A DNA stretch of 64,000 nt from Rubrivivax rivuli (GCF_004016505.1 NZ_SACR01000002.1:842490-906489), one strand, 5' to 3'. Positions 1 to 8,505 are shown, numbered from the stretch's first letter. Translations and numbers: made by a program. Notes: generated from the letters alone by a model not told the origin.

Positions 1-1615
1 CCATCTGCAGCACCGAGTCGCCCGTGTTGCGGATCTCGCGCAGCTGCTCGGTGGACGCGGCCAGCAGTTCGGTGGAGGTCTGCTCCACCTGTTGCGTGGT
101 GTCGGTCACGCGGCCCACCGTGTCCTGCACCTGGGCCACCAGGCTGCGCAGTTCTTCCACGGTGTAGTTCACCGAGTCGGCGATGGCGCCCGTGATGTCT
201 TCCGTCACCGTGGCCTGCTGCGTGAGGTCGCCCTCGGCCACCGTCTGCAGCTCGTTCATCAAACGCAGAATGGCGGCCTGGTTGGCGTCGTTCACGCGCT
301 TGGCTTCCTGCTCCTGGCGCTCGGCTTCCAGGCGCTGGTTGTCGGCGGCCTTGGATCGGCTGGTCTGGTCGATGACGAACAGGCGCAGCAGGCCGAAGCT
401 GCCTGCACCCAGCAGCAGCAGCGCCAACAGCAGCGAGAGCAGCCGCGCACCGCCGAAGCCGGCCTGCTCGGCCAGGGCCTTCTGCAGGCCGTCCAGGCCC
501 AGGCGCAGCGGCTCGGAGTCGGCCACGATGGCGTTCTGCGCCTCGCGCGCGGCCACCAGGCCCTGCAGATTGCCCAGGATGGCGCTGGCCTCGGTGCGGG
601 TCTTCTCGTACTGCCCGAGCAGGCGGGTCAGCTGCTCCTTGACCTGCGGGTCGCGCGTGCCGGGCAGGCGCAGATCGGCATTGCCCTCGATCACGCCCTG
701 CGCGATCTCGCGGAAGGAGTTCAGGTCCTTGCCCAGCAGGAACACGGCCTCGGCGCTGACGCCTTCGGTCGTGAGGAACTCGTTGGCACTCTTGCCGATG
801 CGCTGCGTCAACATCACCAGCTGGCCCACGGCCGACAGCTCGGCCGCCGAGGCGCCGCCCTGCAGCTTCAGCGACGACACGGTCTCGGCCGTCTCCAGCA
901 GGTCGGCACTCTGACGGTTGATGGCGCGCAGCGCCTGGCTCACCTGCGTCAGCGTCTTCTGCTGCGCGAGTACCACGCCGGCGTTCTTCTCGGCCTTGTC
1001 GACCAGCGGCACGAGCTGGTCCAGCGATTCCTGCAGCGAACCCGGCGCGCCGGCGATGTCGCCTTCACCCGTCTTCAGGCCGCGCACGTTGCGGGCCAGG
1101 ATGCTGACGCTGTCCTGCACCTCAGGGAAGGCGGCGGCGTTGCCCACCAGCGCCTGCGACACTGACTTGGCCAGCCGCTGCGACTGCGTGGTGGCCTGGC
1201 CGGCGGCACCCACCTGCCCGGCGCTTCGGTTGCTGGCCACCAGCGCCAGGACGGCCGTGAGCAGCAGCATCGCCAGACCACCGGCGAACAGGCCCCACAT
1301 CGCCTTCTGCTGGCGCGCCAGCGGCCAGGTGCCCACCACCGGCAGGCCGCTGGTGAAGCCATCGGCCTCGGCGCCCGGGTGGCGGCTTTCAGGGAAATCG
1401 GCCGCCATCTCGGAGGGGGCCGCCTCGCTGATGATGGAGGAGTCTTCGTTGTCCAGCCGGCTGGGCGTCACGCCCAGCGTGCTCGGGCCCAGGCGCACGG
1501 TGGCCTCCATCGGGCTCACCGAAGAGGCGTCGTCGAAAGGGGACGTGCCCGGGGCGACGCTGCTCTGGGCGTCGGTCTTGCGGGCATTGCCTTTGATCCT
1601 GTCAAGGAAGCTCAT
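1..1615 (-). CDS. pilJ: PilJ-like methyl-accepting chemotaxis protein of the type IV pilus system, 3' end cut by window
   Basis: Transmembrane chemoreceptor of the Pil-Chp pathway that controls twitching motility. The frame opens with ATG at 1615 and stays open to the window edge, giving about 538 residues. A cytoplasmic N-terminus of about 105 residues precedes a first membrane segment (about 106-127), then a long sensory region with PilJ-type helices, a second membrane segment near 380-402, and the start of a HAMP/signalling helix. The methyl-accepting signalling tip and C-terminus lie outside the window. The gene is last in the window of the minus-strand run rubredoxin-pilG-pilH-pilI-pilJ, which is what separates PilJ from a generic chemoreceptor. 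The long N-terminal extension before the first membrane segment is typical of betaproteobacterial PilJ, as I recall the family. Confidence 0.88.
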   Translation of the reverse strand, partial: MSFLDRIKGNARKTDAQSSVAPGTSPFDDASSVSPMEATVRLGPSTLGVTPSRLDNEDSSIISEAAPSEMAADFPESRHPGAEADGFTSGLPVVGTWPLARQQKAMWGLFAGGLAMLLLTAVLALVASNRSAGQVGAAGQATTQSQRLAKSVSQALVGNAAAFPEVQDSVSILARNVRGLKTGEGDIAGAPGSLQESLDQLVPLVDKAEKNAGVVLAQQKTLTQVSQALRAINRQSADLLETAETVSSLKLQGGASAAELSAVGQLVMLTQRIGKSANEFLTTEGVSAEAVFLLGKDLNSFREIAQGVIEGNADLRLPGTRDPQVKEQLTRLLGQYEKTRTEASAILGNLQGLVAAREAQNAIVADSEPLRLGLDGLQKALAEQAGFGGARLLSLLLALLLLGAGSFGLLRLFVIDQTSRSKAADNQRLEAERQEQEAKRVNDANQAAILRLMNELQTVAEGDLTQQATVTEDITGAIADSVNYTVEELRSLVAQVQDTVGRVTDTTQQVEQTSTELLAASTEQLREIRNTGDSVLQM

Positions 1616-1697
1616 CTCGTCCTCGTATCGCTGAAAGGCACACAAACGGCCGGGGCCGGTGCTGCTGGATGAAAGGGGTGTGGGCGGCCGGCTGGCG

Positions 1698-2225
1698 TCA
1701 TGCCGAGATGGCCAGGAACTGGTCGTGGCGGGCCAGTGCGGCCAGGTCGATCTCCTGCCAGACGCGGCCGGTCTCGTCGCGCCAGCGGCCACCGGCGAAC
1801 ACCGGCCGCGGCCCTTCGTCGGGGGGCTCGGGCCGCAATTGCTCGGTGCTGCGCAGGCCAGCCAGGCGGTCGACCAGCAAGGCGCAACTGGCGCCGAAAC
1901 GCGCGCTCAATGCCAGCAGCTGCGCCTGCTCGCGCACGGCCTCGCGGGCGATGGGTGCACGCAGGCCCAGGAAGGCGGCGAAATCGACCACCCCGTGCAG
2001 GCCCCCGCGCAGGTTGGCCACGCCCATGAACCAGCGCTGCGTGTGCGGCACCGGCAGCAGCGTGCCGACCGGGAAGATCTCACCGGCCGTGGGCAGTGGG
2101 AACAGCAGGCCCAGGCCGCCGCATTCGACGGCCAGCCAGGACACCGAGCGCACCTCGGTGCGCGCCTGCTGCAGCCGCTCGGCGAGGCGGCTTTGCAGCT
2201 CGCGAAGGGCTTCGCGCTTGGCCAT
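1698..2225 (-). CDS. pilI: CheW-like coupling protein PilI
   Basis: Protein of 175 residues made of one CheW-like domain, expected to link the receptor PilJ to the histidine kinase ChpA/PilL. The N-terminal helix (MAKREALRELQSRL) is followed by the beta-barrel core carrying a GVANLRGGLHGVVD segment (about 88-101), the usual CheW signature region around an N-L-R-G turn. It lies 34 bp after pilH and 82 bp before pilJ on the same strand, consistent with one operon. Position in the pilGHIJ order makes PilI more likely than a flagellar CheW. Confidence 0.88.
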   Translation of the reverse strand: MAKREALRELQSRLAERLQQARTEVRSVSWLAVECGGLGLLFPLPTAGEIFPVGTLLPVPHTQRWFMGVANLRGGLHGVVDFAAFLGLRAPIAREAVREQAQLLALSARFGASCALLVDRLAGLRSTEQLRPEPPDEGPRPVFAGGRWRDETGRVWQEIDLAALARHDQFLAISA

Positions 2226-2259
2226 CAGTCAGCAGAGCCGGTGGCGGTGGCCGCGGCCA

Positions 2260-2625
2260 TCAATCGAAGGCCTTGATCTTGGCGAACAGCTCGTCGCCGT
2301 TGACCGGCTTGACGATGTAGTCGCGGGCGCCCTGGCGCATGCCCCACACACGGTCGGTCTCCTGGTTCTTGCTGGTGCACATGATCACCGGCACATCGGA
2401 GAACCTCGGGTCGCGCGTGATGGCCCGCGTCAGCTGGAAGCCGTTCTGGCCCGGCATCACCACGTCCATGAGGATCAGGTCGGGCTTGTCTTCGGCCAGG
2501 CGGCGCAGCGCCTCTTCGCCATTCTCGGCCGTGCGCACGGCATAGCCGCGCTTGCCCAGCAGTTCGGAGAGGTGATGCAGTTCGGTCTTCGAGTCGTCGA
2601 CGACAAGAATTTTCTGGATCGGCAT
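2260..2625 (-). CDS. pilH: Response regulator PilH (single receiver domain)
   Basis: Stand-alone receiver domain of 121 residues with no output domain. Acidic pocket D10/D11, phospho-acceptor D54 (LILMD), switch T84 and conserved K106 (IVKP) are all present, so it should be phosphorylatable. In Pil-Chp systems PilH opposes or resets PilG and influences pilus retraction. It follows pilG by 46 bp in the same operon. The distinction PilH versus PilG rests on gene order and on the short N-terminus that starts directly with the first strand (MPIQKILVVDD). Confidence 0.9.
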   Translation of the reverse strand: MPIQKILVVDDSKTELHHLSELLGKRGYAVRTAENGEEALRRLAEDKPDLILMDVVMPGQNGFQLTRAITRDPRFSDVPVIMCTSKNQETDRVWGMRQGARDYIVKPVNGDELFAKIKAFD

Positions 2626-2671
2626 CGGGGTGGATTCCTTGGAGTCCGGACAGTGGCCGCCTCAGGCGGCG

Positions 2672-3079
2672 TCAGGCCGCGCCACGGCGGTAGTCGTCCA
2701 CGGCGCGCAGGAGTTGTTCTTTGGTGAAGGGCTTGGTGAGGTAGTCCTCCGAGCCCACCATGCGGCCGCGGGCCTTGTCGAACAGGCCGTCCTTGCTGGA
2801 CAGCATGATCACCGGCACGTGCGTGAACTTGGGGTTGCGCTTGATGATGGCGCAGGTCTGGTAACCGTCGAGCCGCGGCATCAGGATGTCGCAGAAGATC
2901 AGTTCGGGCATGTGGTCGTTGACCTTGGCCAACGCATCGAAGCCGTCTTCGGCCAGCACCACCTCGTGCCCGCCCTGGCGCAGGAAGATCTCGGCGCTGC
3001 GCCGGATGGTGTTGCTGTCGTCGATGACGAGCACCTTGGCCCCGCCGGCCGCGCCTGTGTCAGGCCCCAGAATCTCCAA
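2672..3079 (-). CDS. pilG: Response regulator PilG (single receiver domain)
   Basis: Receiver-only regulator of 135 residues. It has acidic residues D20/D21, phospho-acceptor D64 (LIFCD), S94 at the switch position and K116 (TKP). A short Gly/Ala-rich leader of about 14 residues precedes the fold, so a start further inside the frame is possible, though no better ATG is visible before the first strand. PilG is the main output of the pilus chemosensory kinase and promotes pilus extension. It is the first pil gene after the rubredoxin gene, 61 bp away. Confidence 0.9.
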   Translation of the reverse strand: MEILGPDTGAAGGAKVLVIDDSNTIRRSAEIFLRQGGHEVVLAEDGFDALAKVNDHMPELIFCDILMPRLDGYQTCAIIKRNPKFTHVPVIMLSSKDGLFDKARGRMVGSEDYLTKPFTKEQLLRAVDDYRRGAA

Positions 3080-3140
3080 GCGCTGTACTCCCCCAAAGGA
3101 ACCGCAGGTCGCGGGCTGCCATCAGCCCGCGAGGCCAGAT

Positions 3141-3314
3141 TCAGATCTGGACCATCTCGAAGTCTTCCTTGCGCGCGCCACACTCGGGGCAGGTCCAGTT
3201 GATGGACACGTCGGGCCACGCGGTGCCGGGCGCAATGCCGTGCTCCGGATCGCCATCGGCCTCACTGTAGATCCAGCCGCAGATCAGGCACATCCAGGTA
3301 CGGGGTTCGCTCAC
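3141..3314 (-). CDS. rubA: Rubredoxin (57 residues, GTG start)
   Basis: Small iron protein found by direct translation. Frame is GTG at 3314 to TGA at 3141. It has both metal-binding knuckles, C9-x2-C12-G (CLICG) and C42-x2-C45-G (CPECG), the aromatic core residues W14, Y16 and W40, and the typical AGDPEHGI-like turn (here DGDPEHGIAPGT). Rubredoxins carry single electrons through one Fe(SCys)4 site. No ATG is available in the right place; the GTG gives the normal family length. The gene heads the pilGHIJ run, an arrangement seen in other Burkholderiales, but a functional link to pili is not evident from sequence. The electron partner is unknown. Confidence 0.92.
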   Translation of the reverse strand: MSEPRTWMCLICGWIYSEADGDPEHGIAPGTAWPDVSINWTCPECGARKEDFEMVQI

Positions 3315-3332
3315 GGTCAGACTGTCACCTCA

Positions 3333-3354
3333 CTACAATGGACGCGGATTGTAG
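3333..3354. promoter_or_regulatory. Inverted repeat with two facing -10-like hexamers between rubA and thiD
   Basis: A perfect 7-bp inverted repeat, CTACAAT-N8-ATTGTAG, sits in the 171-bp divergent intergenic region. Each arm contains TACAAT, a good sigma-70 -10 hexamer, one per strand. The minus-strand copy would place a start site about 25-30 nt before the rubredoxin GTG. No convincing -35 hexamer is found 16-18 bp upstream of either. It may be a bidirectional promoter core or an operator. Confidence 0.4.
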
Positions 3355-3485
3355 CCACGCATTTCCAGCGTTTTCCGAGGAATTGTGAGGACCTACAACG
3401 CCTTGCTCAGACTTTGCTGGAGGTGCGGCCCACCAGGCCCTGCCCCCTCCCAACCGCGACACGCTCGCGCTCAGGCCGACCGCCC

Positions 3486-4469
3486 ATGACCCCCGACACC
3501 ACCCCGGACACGGCCCTCGAAGACCCCCACACCGAACCCCCGCCGCCGGCCTGCGTGATGTGCTTCAACGCCAGCGACCCCAGCGGCGCCGGCGGCATGG
3601 CCGGCGACGTGGCCACCATCGCCGCGATGGGTGCGCACGCGCTGCCGGTGGTGACCAGCATCGTGATGCGCGACACCGCCGACACCTTCGACCAGCACGA
3701 GATCGATGCCGACGCGGTGGCCGAGCAGGCCCGCACCATCCTGGAAGACGTGACGCTGGCCGGCTGGAAGGTGGGCTTCCTGGGCAGCGCCGACAACGTC
3801 AGCGCCGTGGCTGAGGTGCTGAGCGACTACACCGAGATCCCGCTGGTGAGTTACCTGCCCAACCTGAGCTGGATGGAAGAAGACGCGCTGCAGCCTTACC
3901 TGGAAGCCTTCCGCGAACTCATCCTGCCGGCCACCGAGGTGCTGGTGGGCAGCCACAAGACGCTGCAAGACTTCCTGCTGCCCGAATGGGACAGCGAGCG
4001 CCCGCCCTCGGCGCGCGAGCTGGCCGTGGCCGCCGGCGAGCACGGCACGCGCTACGTGCTGGTCACCGGCATCATGCTGGCGCCCAAGGCTGCGGCCAAA
4101 AGCGCCACGCCGGGCCAACCGCCCGAGCAGTACATCGACAACGTGCTGGCCAGCCCGCAAGGCGCGATCGCCGGTGAGAAGTTCGAACGTTTCGACACCA
4201 GCTTCCAGGGCGCCGGCGACACGCTGGCCGCGGCCCTGGCCGCGCTGCTGGCCGCCGGCAGCGAACTGCAGCCCGCCGTGGCCGAAGCGCTGAGCTTCCT
4301 CGACCAGAGCCTGGACGCTGGCTTCCGCCCCGGCATGGGCAATGTCGTGCCCGACCGCTTCTTCTGGGCGCTGCCGCCGCCGGAAGAAGGCGAAGGCGGC
4401 GAAGGCGAGATGCCCGACCCCGAACCCGAAGACCCACAAACCAAGACCTCGCCCCGCCGCGTTCATTGA
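3486..4469 (+). CDS. thiD: Hydroxymethylpyrimidine/phosphomethylpyrimidine kinase ThiD
   Basis: Kinase of the thiamine pathway that phosphorylates HMP and HMP-phosphate. The N-terminal substrate region FNASDPSGAGG and the C-terminal anion-hole motif GAGDT (in SFQGAGDTLA) mark the ribokinase-fold ThiD family. The frame is open far upstream; ATG 3486 is the first start after the divergent promoter region and gives 327 residues, longer than the usual 260-280. The extra length is a proline/acid-rich N-terminus and a Glu/Pro-rich acidic tail of about 30 residues. A GTG at 3558 could also serve. The stop codon is the first base triplet of a dispersed repeat (see 4467). It is followed 102 bp later by hemL. 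Confidence 0.85.
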   Translation: MTPDTTPDTALEDPHTEPPPPACVMCFNASDPSGAGGMAGDVATIAAMGAHALPVVTSIVMRDTADTFDQHEIDADAVAEQARTILEDVTLAGWKVGFLGSADNVSAVAEVLSDYTEIPLVSYLPNLSWMEEDALQPYLEAFRELILPATEVLVGSHKTLQDFLLPEWDSERPPSARELAVAAGEHGTRYVLVTGIMLAPKAAAKSATPGQPPEQYIDNVLASPQGAIAGEKFERFDTSFQGAGDTLAAALAALLAAGSELQPAVAEALSFLDQSLDAGFRPGMGNVVPDRFFWALPPPEEGEGGEGEMPDPEPEDPQTKTSPRRVH

Positions 4470-4557
4470 GCCCCCAAGCTCGCTAGCGCTCGCTGCCCCC
4501 CGAGGGGGCCGTCCGCCGGCGGCCCGGCAGAGCCGGTTCCGCGGCGGGAAGCTTGAT
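4467..4557 (+). repeat. Dispersed intergenic repeat, copy A (starts at the thiD stop codon)
   Basis: About 90 bp, starting with the TGA of thiD. Landmarks shared with the copies at 10353-10442 and 45484-45573 are TGAGCCCCC, GCTCGCT(A/G)GCGCTCGC, CCCCCCGAGGGGGCCGT, GCGGCCCGGC and AGCCGGTTCCGCGG, ending near CTTG(A/G)T. It holds at least two small hairpins, CCCCC-GA-GGGGG and CCGGC-AGA-GCCGG. It fills nearly all the space between thiD and hemL. It has no coding potential of its own. Confidence 0.85.
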
Positions 4558-4571
4558 CAATCTGGATAACC

Positions 4572-5870
4572 ATGGCCACGAACGAAGAACTCTTTGCCCG
4601 CGCGCAGCGCGTCATCCCCGGCGGCGTGAACTCGCCGGTGCGTGCCTTCCGCGCGGTCGGCGGCACACCGCGCTTCATCCAGCGCGGCCAGGGCGCCTAC
4701 ATCTGGGACGCCGAAGGCCAGAAGTACGTCGATTACATCGGCAGCTGGGGCCCGATGATCCTGGGCCACGGCCACCCGGCGGTGGTCGACGCGGTTCAAA
4801 AAGCGCTGCTGGACGGCTTCAGCTTCGGCGCGCCCACCGAGCGGGAGATCGAACTCGCCGAAGCCATCCTCGCGCTGGTACCCGGTTGCGAAATGGTGCG
4901 CCTGGTCAGCAGCGGCACCGAAGCCGGCATGAGCGCGCTGCGCCTGGCGCGCGGCGCCACGGGTCGCGCCAAGTTCATCAAGTTCGAGGGCTGCTACCAC
5001 GGCCACGCCGACCCGCTGCTGGTGAAGGCCGGCTCGGGCCTGGCCACCTTCGGCTTCCCCACCAGCGCCGGCGTGCCGGAAGACGTGGTCAAGCACACGC
5101 TGGTGCTGCCCTACAACGACATCCCGGCGCTGGAAGCCGCCTTCGCCGAGCACGGGCGTGAACTCGCCTGCGTGATGATCGAGCCCATCGCCGGCAACAT
5201 GAACTTCGTGCGCGCCAGCCTCCCCTTCATGACGCTGCTGCGCGAGCTGTGCACGCAGCACGGTGCGATGCTGGTGTTCGACGAGGTGATGTCGGGCTTC
5301 CGCGTGGCCCTGGGCGGCGCACACAGCCTCTTCCAGCAGTGGATCCCGGGCTTCAAGGCCGACGTCTTCGTCTTCGGCAAGGTCATCGGCGGCGGCATGC
5401 CGCTGGCGGCCTTCGGTGCCAGCAAAGAGGTGATGAGCCAGCTCGCGCCGCTGGGCCCGGTCTATCAGGCCGGCACGCTGAGCGGCAACCCGGTGGCCAC
5501 GGCCTGCGGCCTGGCCACGCTGAAGGAGATCGCCAAGCCCGGCTTCTACGAGGCCCTGGGCGCGCGCACCACGGCGCTGGTGCGCGGGCTCGAAGCGGTG
5601 GCCAAGGACGTGGGCGTGCCCCTGGTCGGCGACAGCCTGGGCGGCATGTTCGGCTTCTTCTTCGAGCAGGAACTGCCGCAGAACTACGCCACCGTGATGG
5701 CCACCGACAAGGAGCGCTTCAACCGCTTCTTCCACGGCATGCTGCAACGCGGTGTCTACCTGGCGCCGGCGCTGTACGAGGCGGGTTTCGTCAGCGCCGC
5801 CCATACACAGGCCGACATCGACCACACGCTGGAGGCCGCGCGCGAATCGCTGCTCGCGCTGAAGAACTGA
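4572..5870 (+). CDS. hemL: Glutamate-1-semialdehyde 2,1-aminomutase
   Basis: PLP enzyme of the C5 haem pathway that converts glutamate-1-semialdehyde to 5-aminolevulinate. 432 residues, normal for the family. Recognisable are the start [19 protein letters not shown], the SSGTEA phosphate-cup motif (about 116-121), FDEVMSGFR, and the Schiff-base lysine K270 in [18 protein letters not shown] 4572 is chosen because it starts just before the conserved N-terminal helix. It is followed after two bases by an unrelated zinc-ribbon gene, probably translationally coupled. Confidence 0.96.
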   Translation: MATNEELFARAQRVIPGGVNSPVRAFRAVGGTPRFIQRGQGAYIWDAEGQKYVDYIGSWGPMILGHGHPAVVDAVQKALLDGFSFGAPTEREIELAEAILALVPGCEMVRLVSSGTEAGMSALRLARGATGRAKFIKFEGCYHGHADPLLVKAGSGLATFGFPTSAGVPEDVVKHTLVLPYNDIPALEAAFAEHGRELACVMIEPIAGNMNFVRASLPFMTLLRELCTQHGAMLVFDEVMSGFRVALGGAHSLFQQWIPGFKADVFVFGKVIGGGMPLAAFGASKEVMSQLAPLGPVYQAGTLSGNPVATACGLATLKEIAKPGFYEALGARTTALVRGLEAVAKDVGVPLVGDSLGGMFGFFFEQELPQNYATVMATDKERFNRFFHGMLQRGVYLAPALYEAGFVSAAHTQADIDHTLEAARESLLALKN

Positions 5871-5872
5871 GC

Positions 5873-6832
5873 TTGAACGCCCCGGCCGGCGCCGCGCTGG
5901 CCTGCCGCAACTGCGGACAGGCGCTGCGCGTGCTGGCCCTGCAGGGCCACTACGGCCGCGCGCTGGAGATCGACCTCTGCGCGCCCTGCCACCTGCTGTG
6001 GTTCGACGCCATCGAAGGCGCCCACCTGGCCGGGCCTTCGCTGCTGCGGCTGGTGGGCGAGATGGCGCAGGCGCAGAGCCTGCCGCACACGCCGCTGAAG
6101 CCCCAGCTGGGCTGCCTGCGCTGCGCCGGGCCGCTGCACACCGTGCACAACCCCAGCCGCTACGGCGCCTCGCTGCAACTGGAATGCACGCAGCGCCACG
6201 GCGCCTGGCAGAGCTTCGGCCAGTTCCTGCATCAGAAGGGCCTGGTGCGACCGATGAACTCGGCCGACCGCCACCGCGCGCTGCAACGTGATGGCGCCTT
6301 GCACTGCGTGAACTGCGGCGGCGGCATCGGCCAGGGCGACACCGTGTGCAGCTGGTGCGGCTCGGTGCCGGCGGTTGTGGACGTGGCCCGACTGGCGCTG
6401 GCGCTCGACCCCGAAGGCGCCACGCGCCAGCACGCCGTGCACCGCCAGCGCGGCGAGGCCGGCGCCTTGTCTTGCGCGGCCTGCGGCGCAGCGCAGCCGG
6501 CCGAGGGCGGCTGGGCCTGCACGAGTTGCGGCGCCACGCTTACCGTGCCCGGCCTGGCCGAGGCGCACCGGCAGGTCAGCGCCCTCGGCCCGGCCCTGCG
6601 CGCCCACGCCGAGCGCCCGGCCCCGCACGTGGTGCAGGAGCGCCTGGCGCGCCAGCAGCCTGCGCTGCAGCGCCAGCGCGACCGCGCGCGCGAGATGCAG
6701 AAAGAGGCCGACCGGGCCTCAGGCCGCGTGCCACCCAAAGAGCGCGACGGCTGGTTCGACATCGAGATGATCGGCATGGCCGTCGACCTGCTTCGCTGGC
6801 TGGGGCGCCTCGTTTTCAGGCTCTGGCACTGA
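5873..6832 (+). CDS. Unnamed multi-zinc-ribbon protein
   Basis: 319 residues starting with TTG two bases after the hemL stop; no ATG or GTG in frame gives the first zinc pair. It carries several CxxC or CxxCxnCxxC modules: CRNC and CAPC near the N-terminus, a CLRC around 80, a ribbon CVNCGGG...CSWC near 145-165, and CAAC...CTSC near 200-220. A charged helical stretch (about 250-300, Arg/Glu-rich) and a C-terminal amphipathic or membrane-contacting segment (VDLLRWLGRLVFRLWH) end the protein. I do not recognise a characterised family. Zinc ribbons suggest nucleic-acid or protein contacts. The same frame is open upstream inside hemL, but that part is a shadow. Confidence 0.7.
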   Translation: MNAPAGAALACRNCGQALRVLALQGHYGRALEIDLCAPCHLLWFDAIEGAHLAGPSLLRLVGEMAQAQSLPHTPLKPQLGCLRCAGPLHTVHNPSRYGASLQLECTQRHGAWQSFGQFLHQKGLVRPMNSADRHRALQRDGALHCVNCGGGIGQGDTVCSWCGSVPAVVDVARLALALDPEGATRQHAVHRQRGEAGALSCAACGAAQPAEGGWACTSCGATLTVPGLAEAHRQVSALGPALRAHAERPAPHVVQERLARQQPALQRQRDRAREMQKEADRASGRVPPKERDGWFDIEMIGMAVDLLRWLGRLVFRLWH

Positions 6833-7040
6833 TTCGGGCGGGGTGCGTGGGTCGCAGCGGGCGCTGAAGCGATCAGGGCAGGTCAGCGCGAATGGGCCGC
6901 CGTGCCACTCACTCAAGGGGTGGCCTGCGCATTTCTGAGCCCTTTGAGCAGGCGATTCGGCGTACCTCCAGGTGGAACCCACGTATCCGCGCCCTGCAAC
7001 CGACCGGGCGCACGTCCTACCTTCCCTCAAGGAGCGCCCC

Positions 7041-7958
7041 GTGACACCTGCAACCTGCGTTTCATCCCTGCCCAAACGGCACCGTGCGCGAGCCACGCTG
7101 CGCCGCGCCGCCCTGGCTTGCGCGCTGCTGCTCGCGCCCGCCTGGTCTGCCTGGGCCGGCCCAGTGGGCTACAGCGCCTGGGACGTCAGCGGTACCGACA
7201 AGCTCGTGCGCTTCGACCTCGCCACGGGCGTTGGCACCGTGATCGGGCGGATCCAGAACGCGGACGGCACCGAGGGCTACAGCGATGTCGACGGCCTGGC
7301 CTTCGACGCCCAAGGTCTGCTCTGGGCCGTGAACGACACCGACAACGCCCTGCTCTCGATCAACGCCAGCACGGGCGTGGCCATCGAAGTGGGTTTGCTG
7401 GGCAGCGGCATCAACGACATGGGTCTGGCCTTCGTCGGCAGCACCTTGTACATGTCCGCCACGAACAGCGCGGACACCGTCGGCAGCCTGTACACGGTGA
7501 ACACCACCACAGGCGCCGCCACGAAGGTAGGCGACTTCTCGAACGGCCTGAACGTGCGCAGCCTCGGTTACTACGGCGGCTCGCTCTTCGGCTGGACGGG
7601 TGATGACACGCTGGTGTCGATCAACACCGCCAACGCGGCCACCACCACCATCGGCAGCTTTGGCTTCTCACCCGCCGGACGCGACGGCATGGATGTGGAC
7701 CCGAACACGGGCGTGATCTGGGGCCTGGGCGACGCCGAGGCGCGCACCTACACCCTCAACGCGAGCACGGGCCTGGCCACGGTCGTGGCACAGCAGGTTT
7801 GCGTGGAGAACAACGTCAGCAACGTGAACTGCAGCGGCGGTGGCTTCAATGGCTTGGCCATCCAGGCCGTGCCGGAGCCCGGCAGCCTGGCGCTGGCCGG
7901 TCTGGGCCTGCTGGCTGCCTGGGCGCCTCGCGCCCGGCGGCGAGCCCTTCGCACCTGA
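7041..7958 (+). CDS. PEP-CTERM sorting-domain protein, repeat-rich (beta-propeller-like)
   Basis: Secreted protein of 305 residues. GTG 7041 is preferred because an AAGGAG ribosome site lies 6 bases upstream; an ATG at 6972 is in frame but has none. A signal peptide (basic N-terminus, hydrophobic LACALLLAPAWSAWA) is followed by repeated units of the form L-x-S-I-N-x-x-T-G-x-A-x-x-V-G, suggesting a propeller or similar beta fold. The C-terminus from V277 is VPEPGSLALAG...RARRRA: PEP motif, hydrophobic helix, Arg cluster, the exosortase A sorting signal. It should be cleaved by XrtA and delivered to the cell surface or exopolysaccharide. No partner gene lies next to it. Confidence 0.88.
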   Translation: MTPATCVSSLPKRHRARATLRRAALACALLLAPAWSAWAGPVGYSAWDVSGTDKLVRFDLATGVGTVIGRIQNADGTEGYSDVDGLAFDAQGLLWAVNDTDNALLSINASTGVAIEVGLLGSGINDMGLAFVGSTLYMSATNSADTVGSLYTVNTTTGAATKVGDFSNGLNVRSLGYYGGSLFGWTGDDTLVSINTANAATTTIGSFGFSPAGRDGMDVDPNTGVIWGLGDAEARTYTLNASTGLATVVAQQVCVENNVSNVNCSGGGFNGLAIQAVPEPGSLALAGLGLLAAWAPRARRRALRT

Positions 7959-7964
7959 GGCCCG

Positions 7965-7981
7965 GCCGGCCGCAAGCCGGC
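7965..7981 (+). terminator. Hairpin after the PEP-CTERM gene
   Basis: Perfect 6-bp stem GCCGGC with a 5-base loop lies 7 bp after the PEP-CTERM stop, in the 44-bp gap between two convergent genes. There is no T-run, so it is at best a weak intrinsic terminator. Confidence 0.35.
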
Positions 7982-8002
7982 AGTGAAGCCTGCGTCGCCA
8001 GC

Positions 8003-8479
8003 TCAGGCCGGCGAAGACCGCAGCCCGTAGGCCTTGCCGCCGACGAACACGTACTCGGCGCGCAGGATGGCTTCGCCCTTTTCTTCGGCGAAGGTGAAGC
8101 CCAGCACCGCCACGCGGTCGCCGTTCTTGATCTCGGGCACGGCCCAGGCGTTCATGCGCGTCAGCGGCGCCAGCTCGATCTGCCAGCGGCGGTCTTTGCG
8201 CGTGGGCAGCTGCGCGGCCTTCAGCAGCCCCGGGCCATCGACCTGGGCGCTCTGCGCGGGCACTGCGCGCGTGGCCAGGTCGGCGGGCAGCTTCAGATCG
8301 GCCGGGAGTTCCAGCACCAGCTCGGTGTGCGGGTTGGCCCAGCGCACTTGGCTGGCGGTGCCCTCCAGGTAGATCGGGCGCTTCTGGTCGAAGCTGCTCC
8401 AGCCGTGGTGGGCCCAGGCGGGCAGCGCGAGTGCGGCCGTGCCTGCGCTGGCGGCAGCGATGAAGTGGCGGCGTTGCAT
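8003..8479 (-). CDS. DUF6152-like exported protein
   Basis: 158 residues starting at ATG 8479 behind a GGAGG site. The N-terminus MQRRHFIAAASAGTAALALPAWAHHGW is a signal peptide with a twin-Arg-like start and AWA cleavage site. The mature part begins HHGWSSFD and contains RWANPHTELVL, a pattern I associate with DUF6152 proteins, small periplasmic proteins of unknown role. The frame runs on upstream through the neighbouring gene, which is a shadow. It is 26 bp downstream of the membrane protein at 8506, likely one operon. Confidence 0.7.
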   Translation of the reverse strand: MQRRHFIAAASAGTAALALPAWAHHGWSSFDQKRPIYLEGTASQVRWANPHTELVLELPADLKLPADLATRAVPAQSAQVDGPGLLKAAQLPTRKDRRWQIELAPLTRMNAWAVPEIKNGDRVAVLGFTFAEEKGEAILRAEYVFVGGKAYGLRSSPA

Positions 8480-8505
8480 GAGGGGTCCTCCGAGAAGTTT
8501 CGAAT

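Noticed and set aside
4572..5870. Signs of a PLP-lysine or length anomaly in hemL
   Set aside because: K270 and all motifs are normal, the length is standard.
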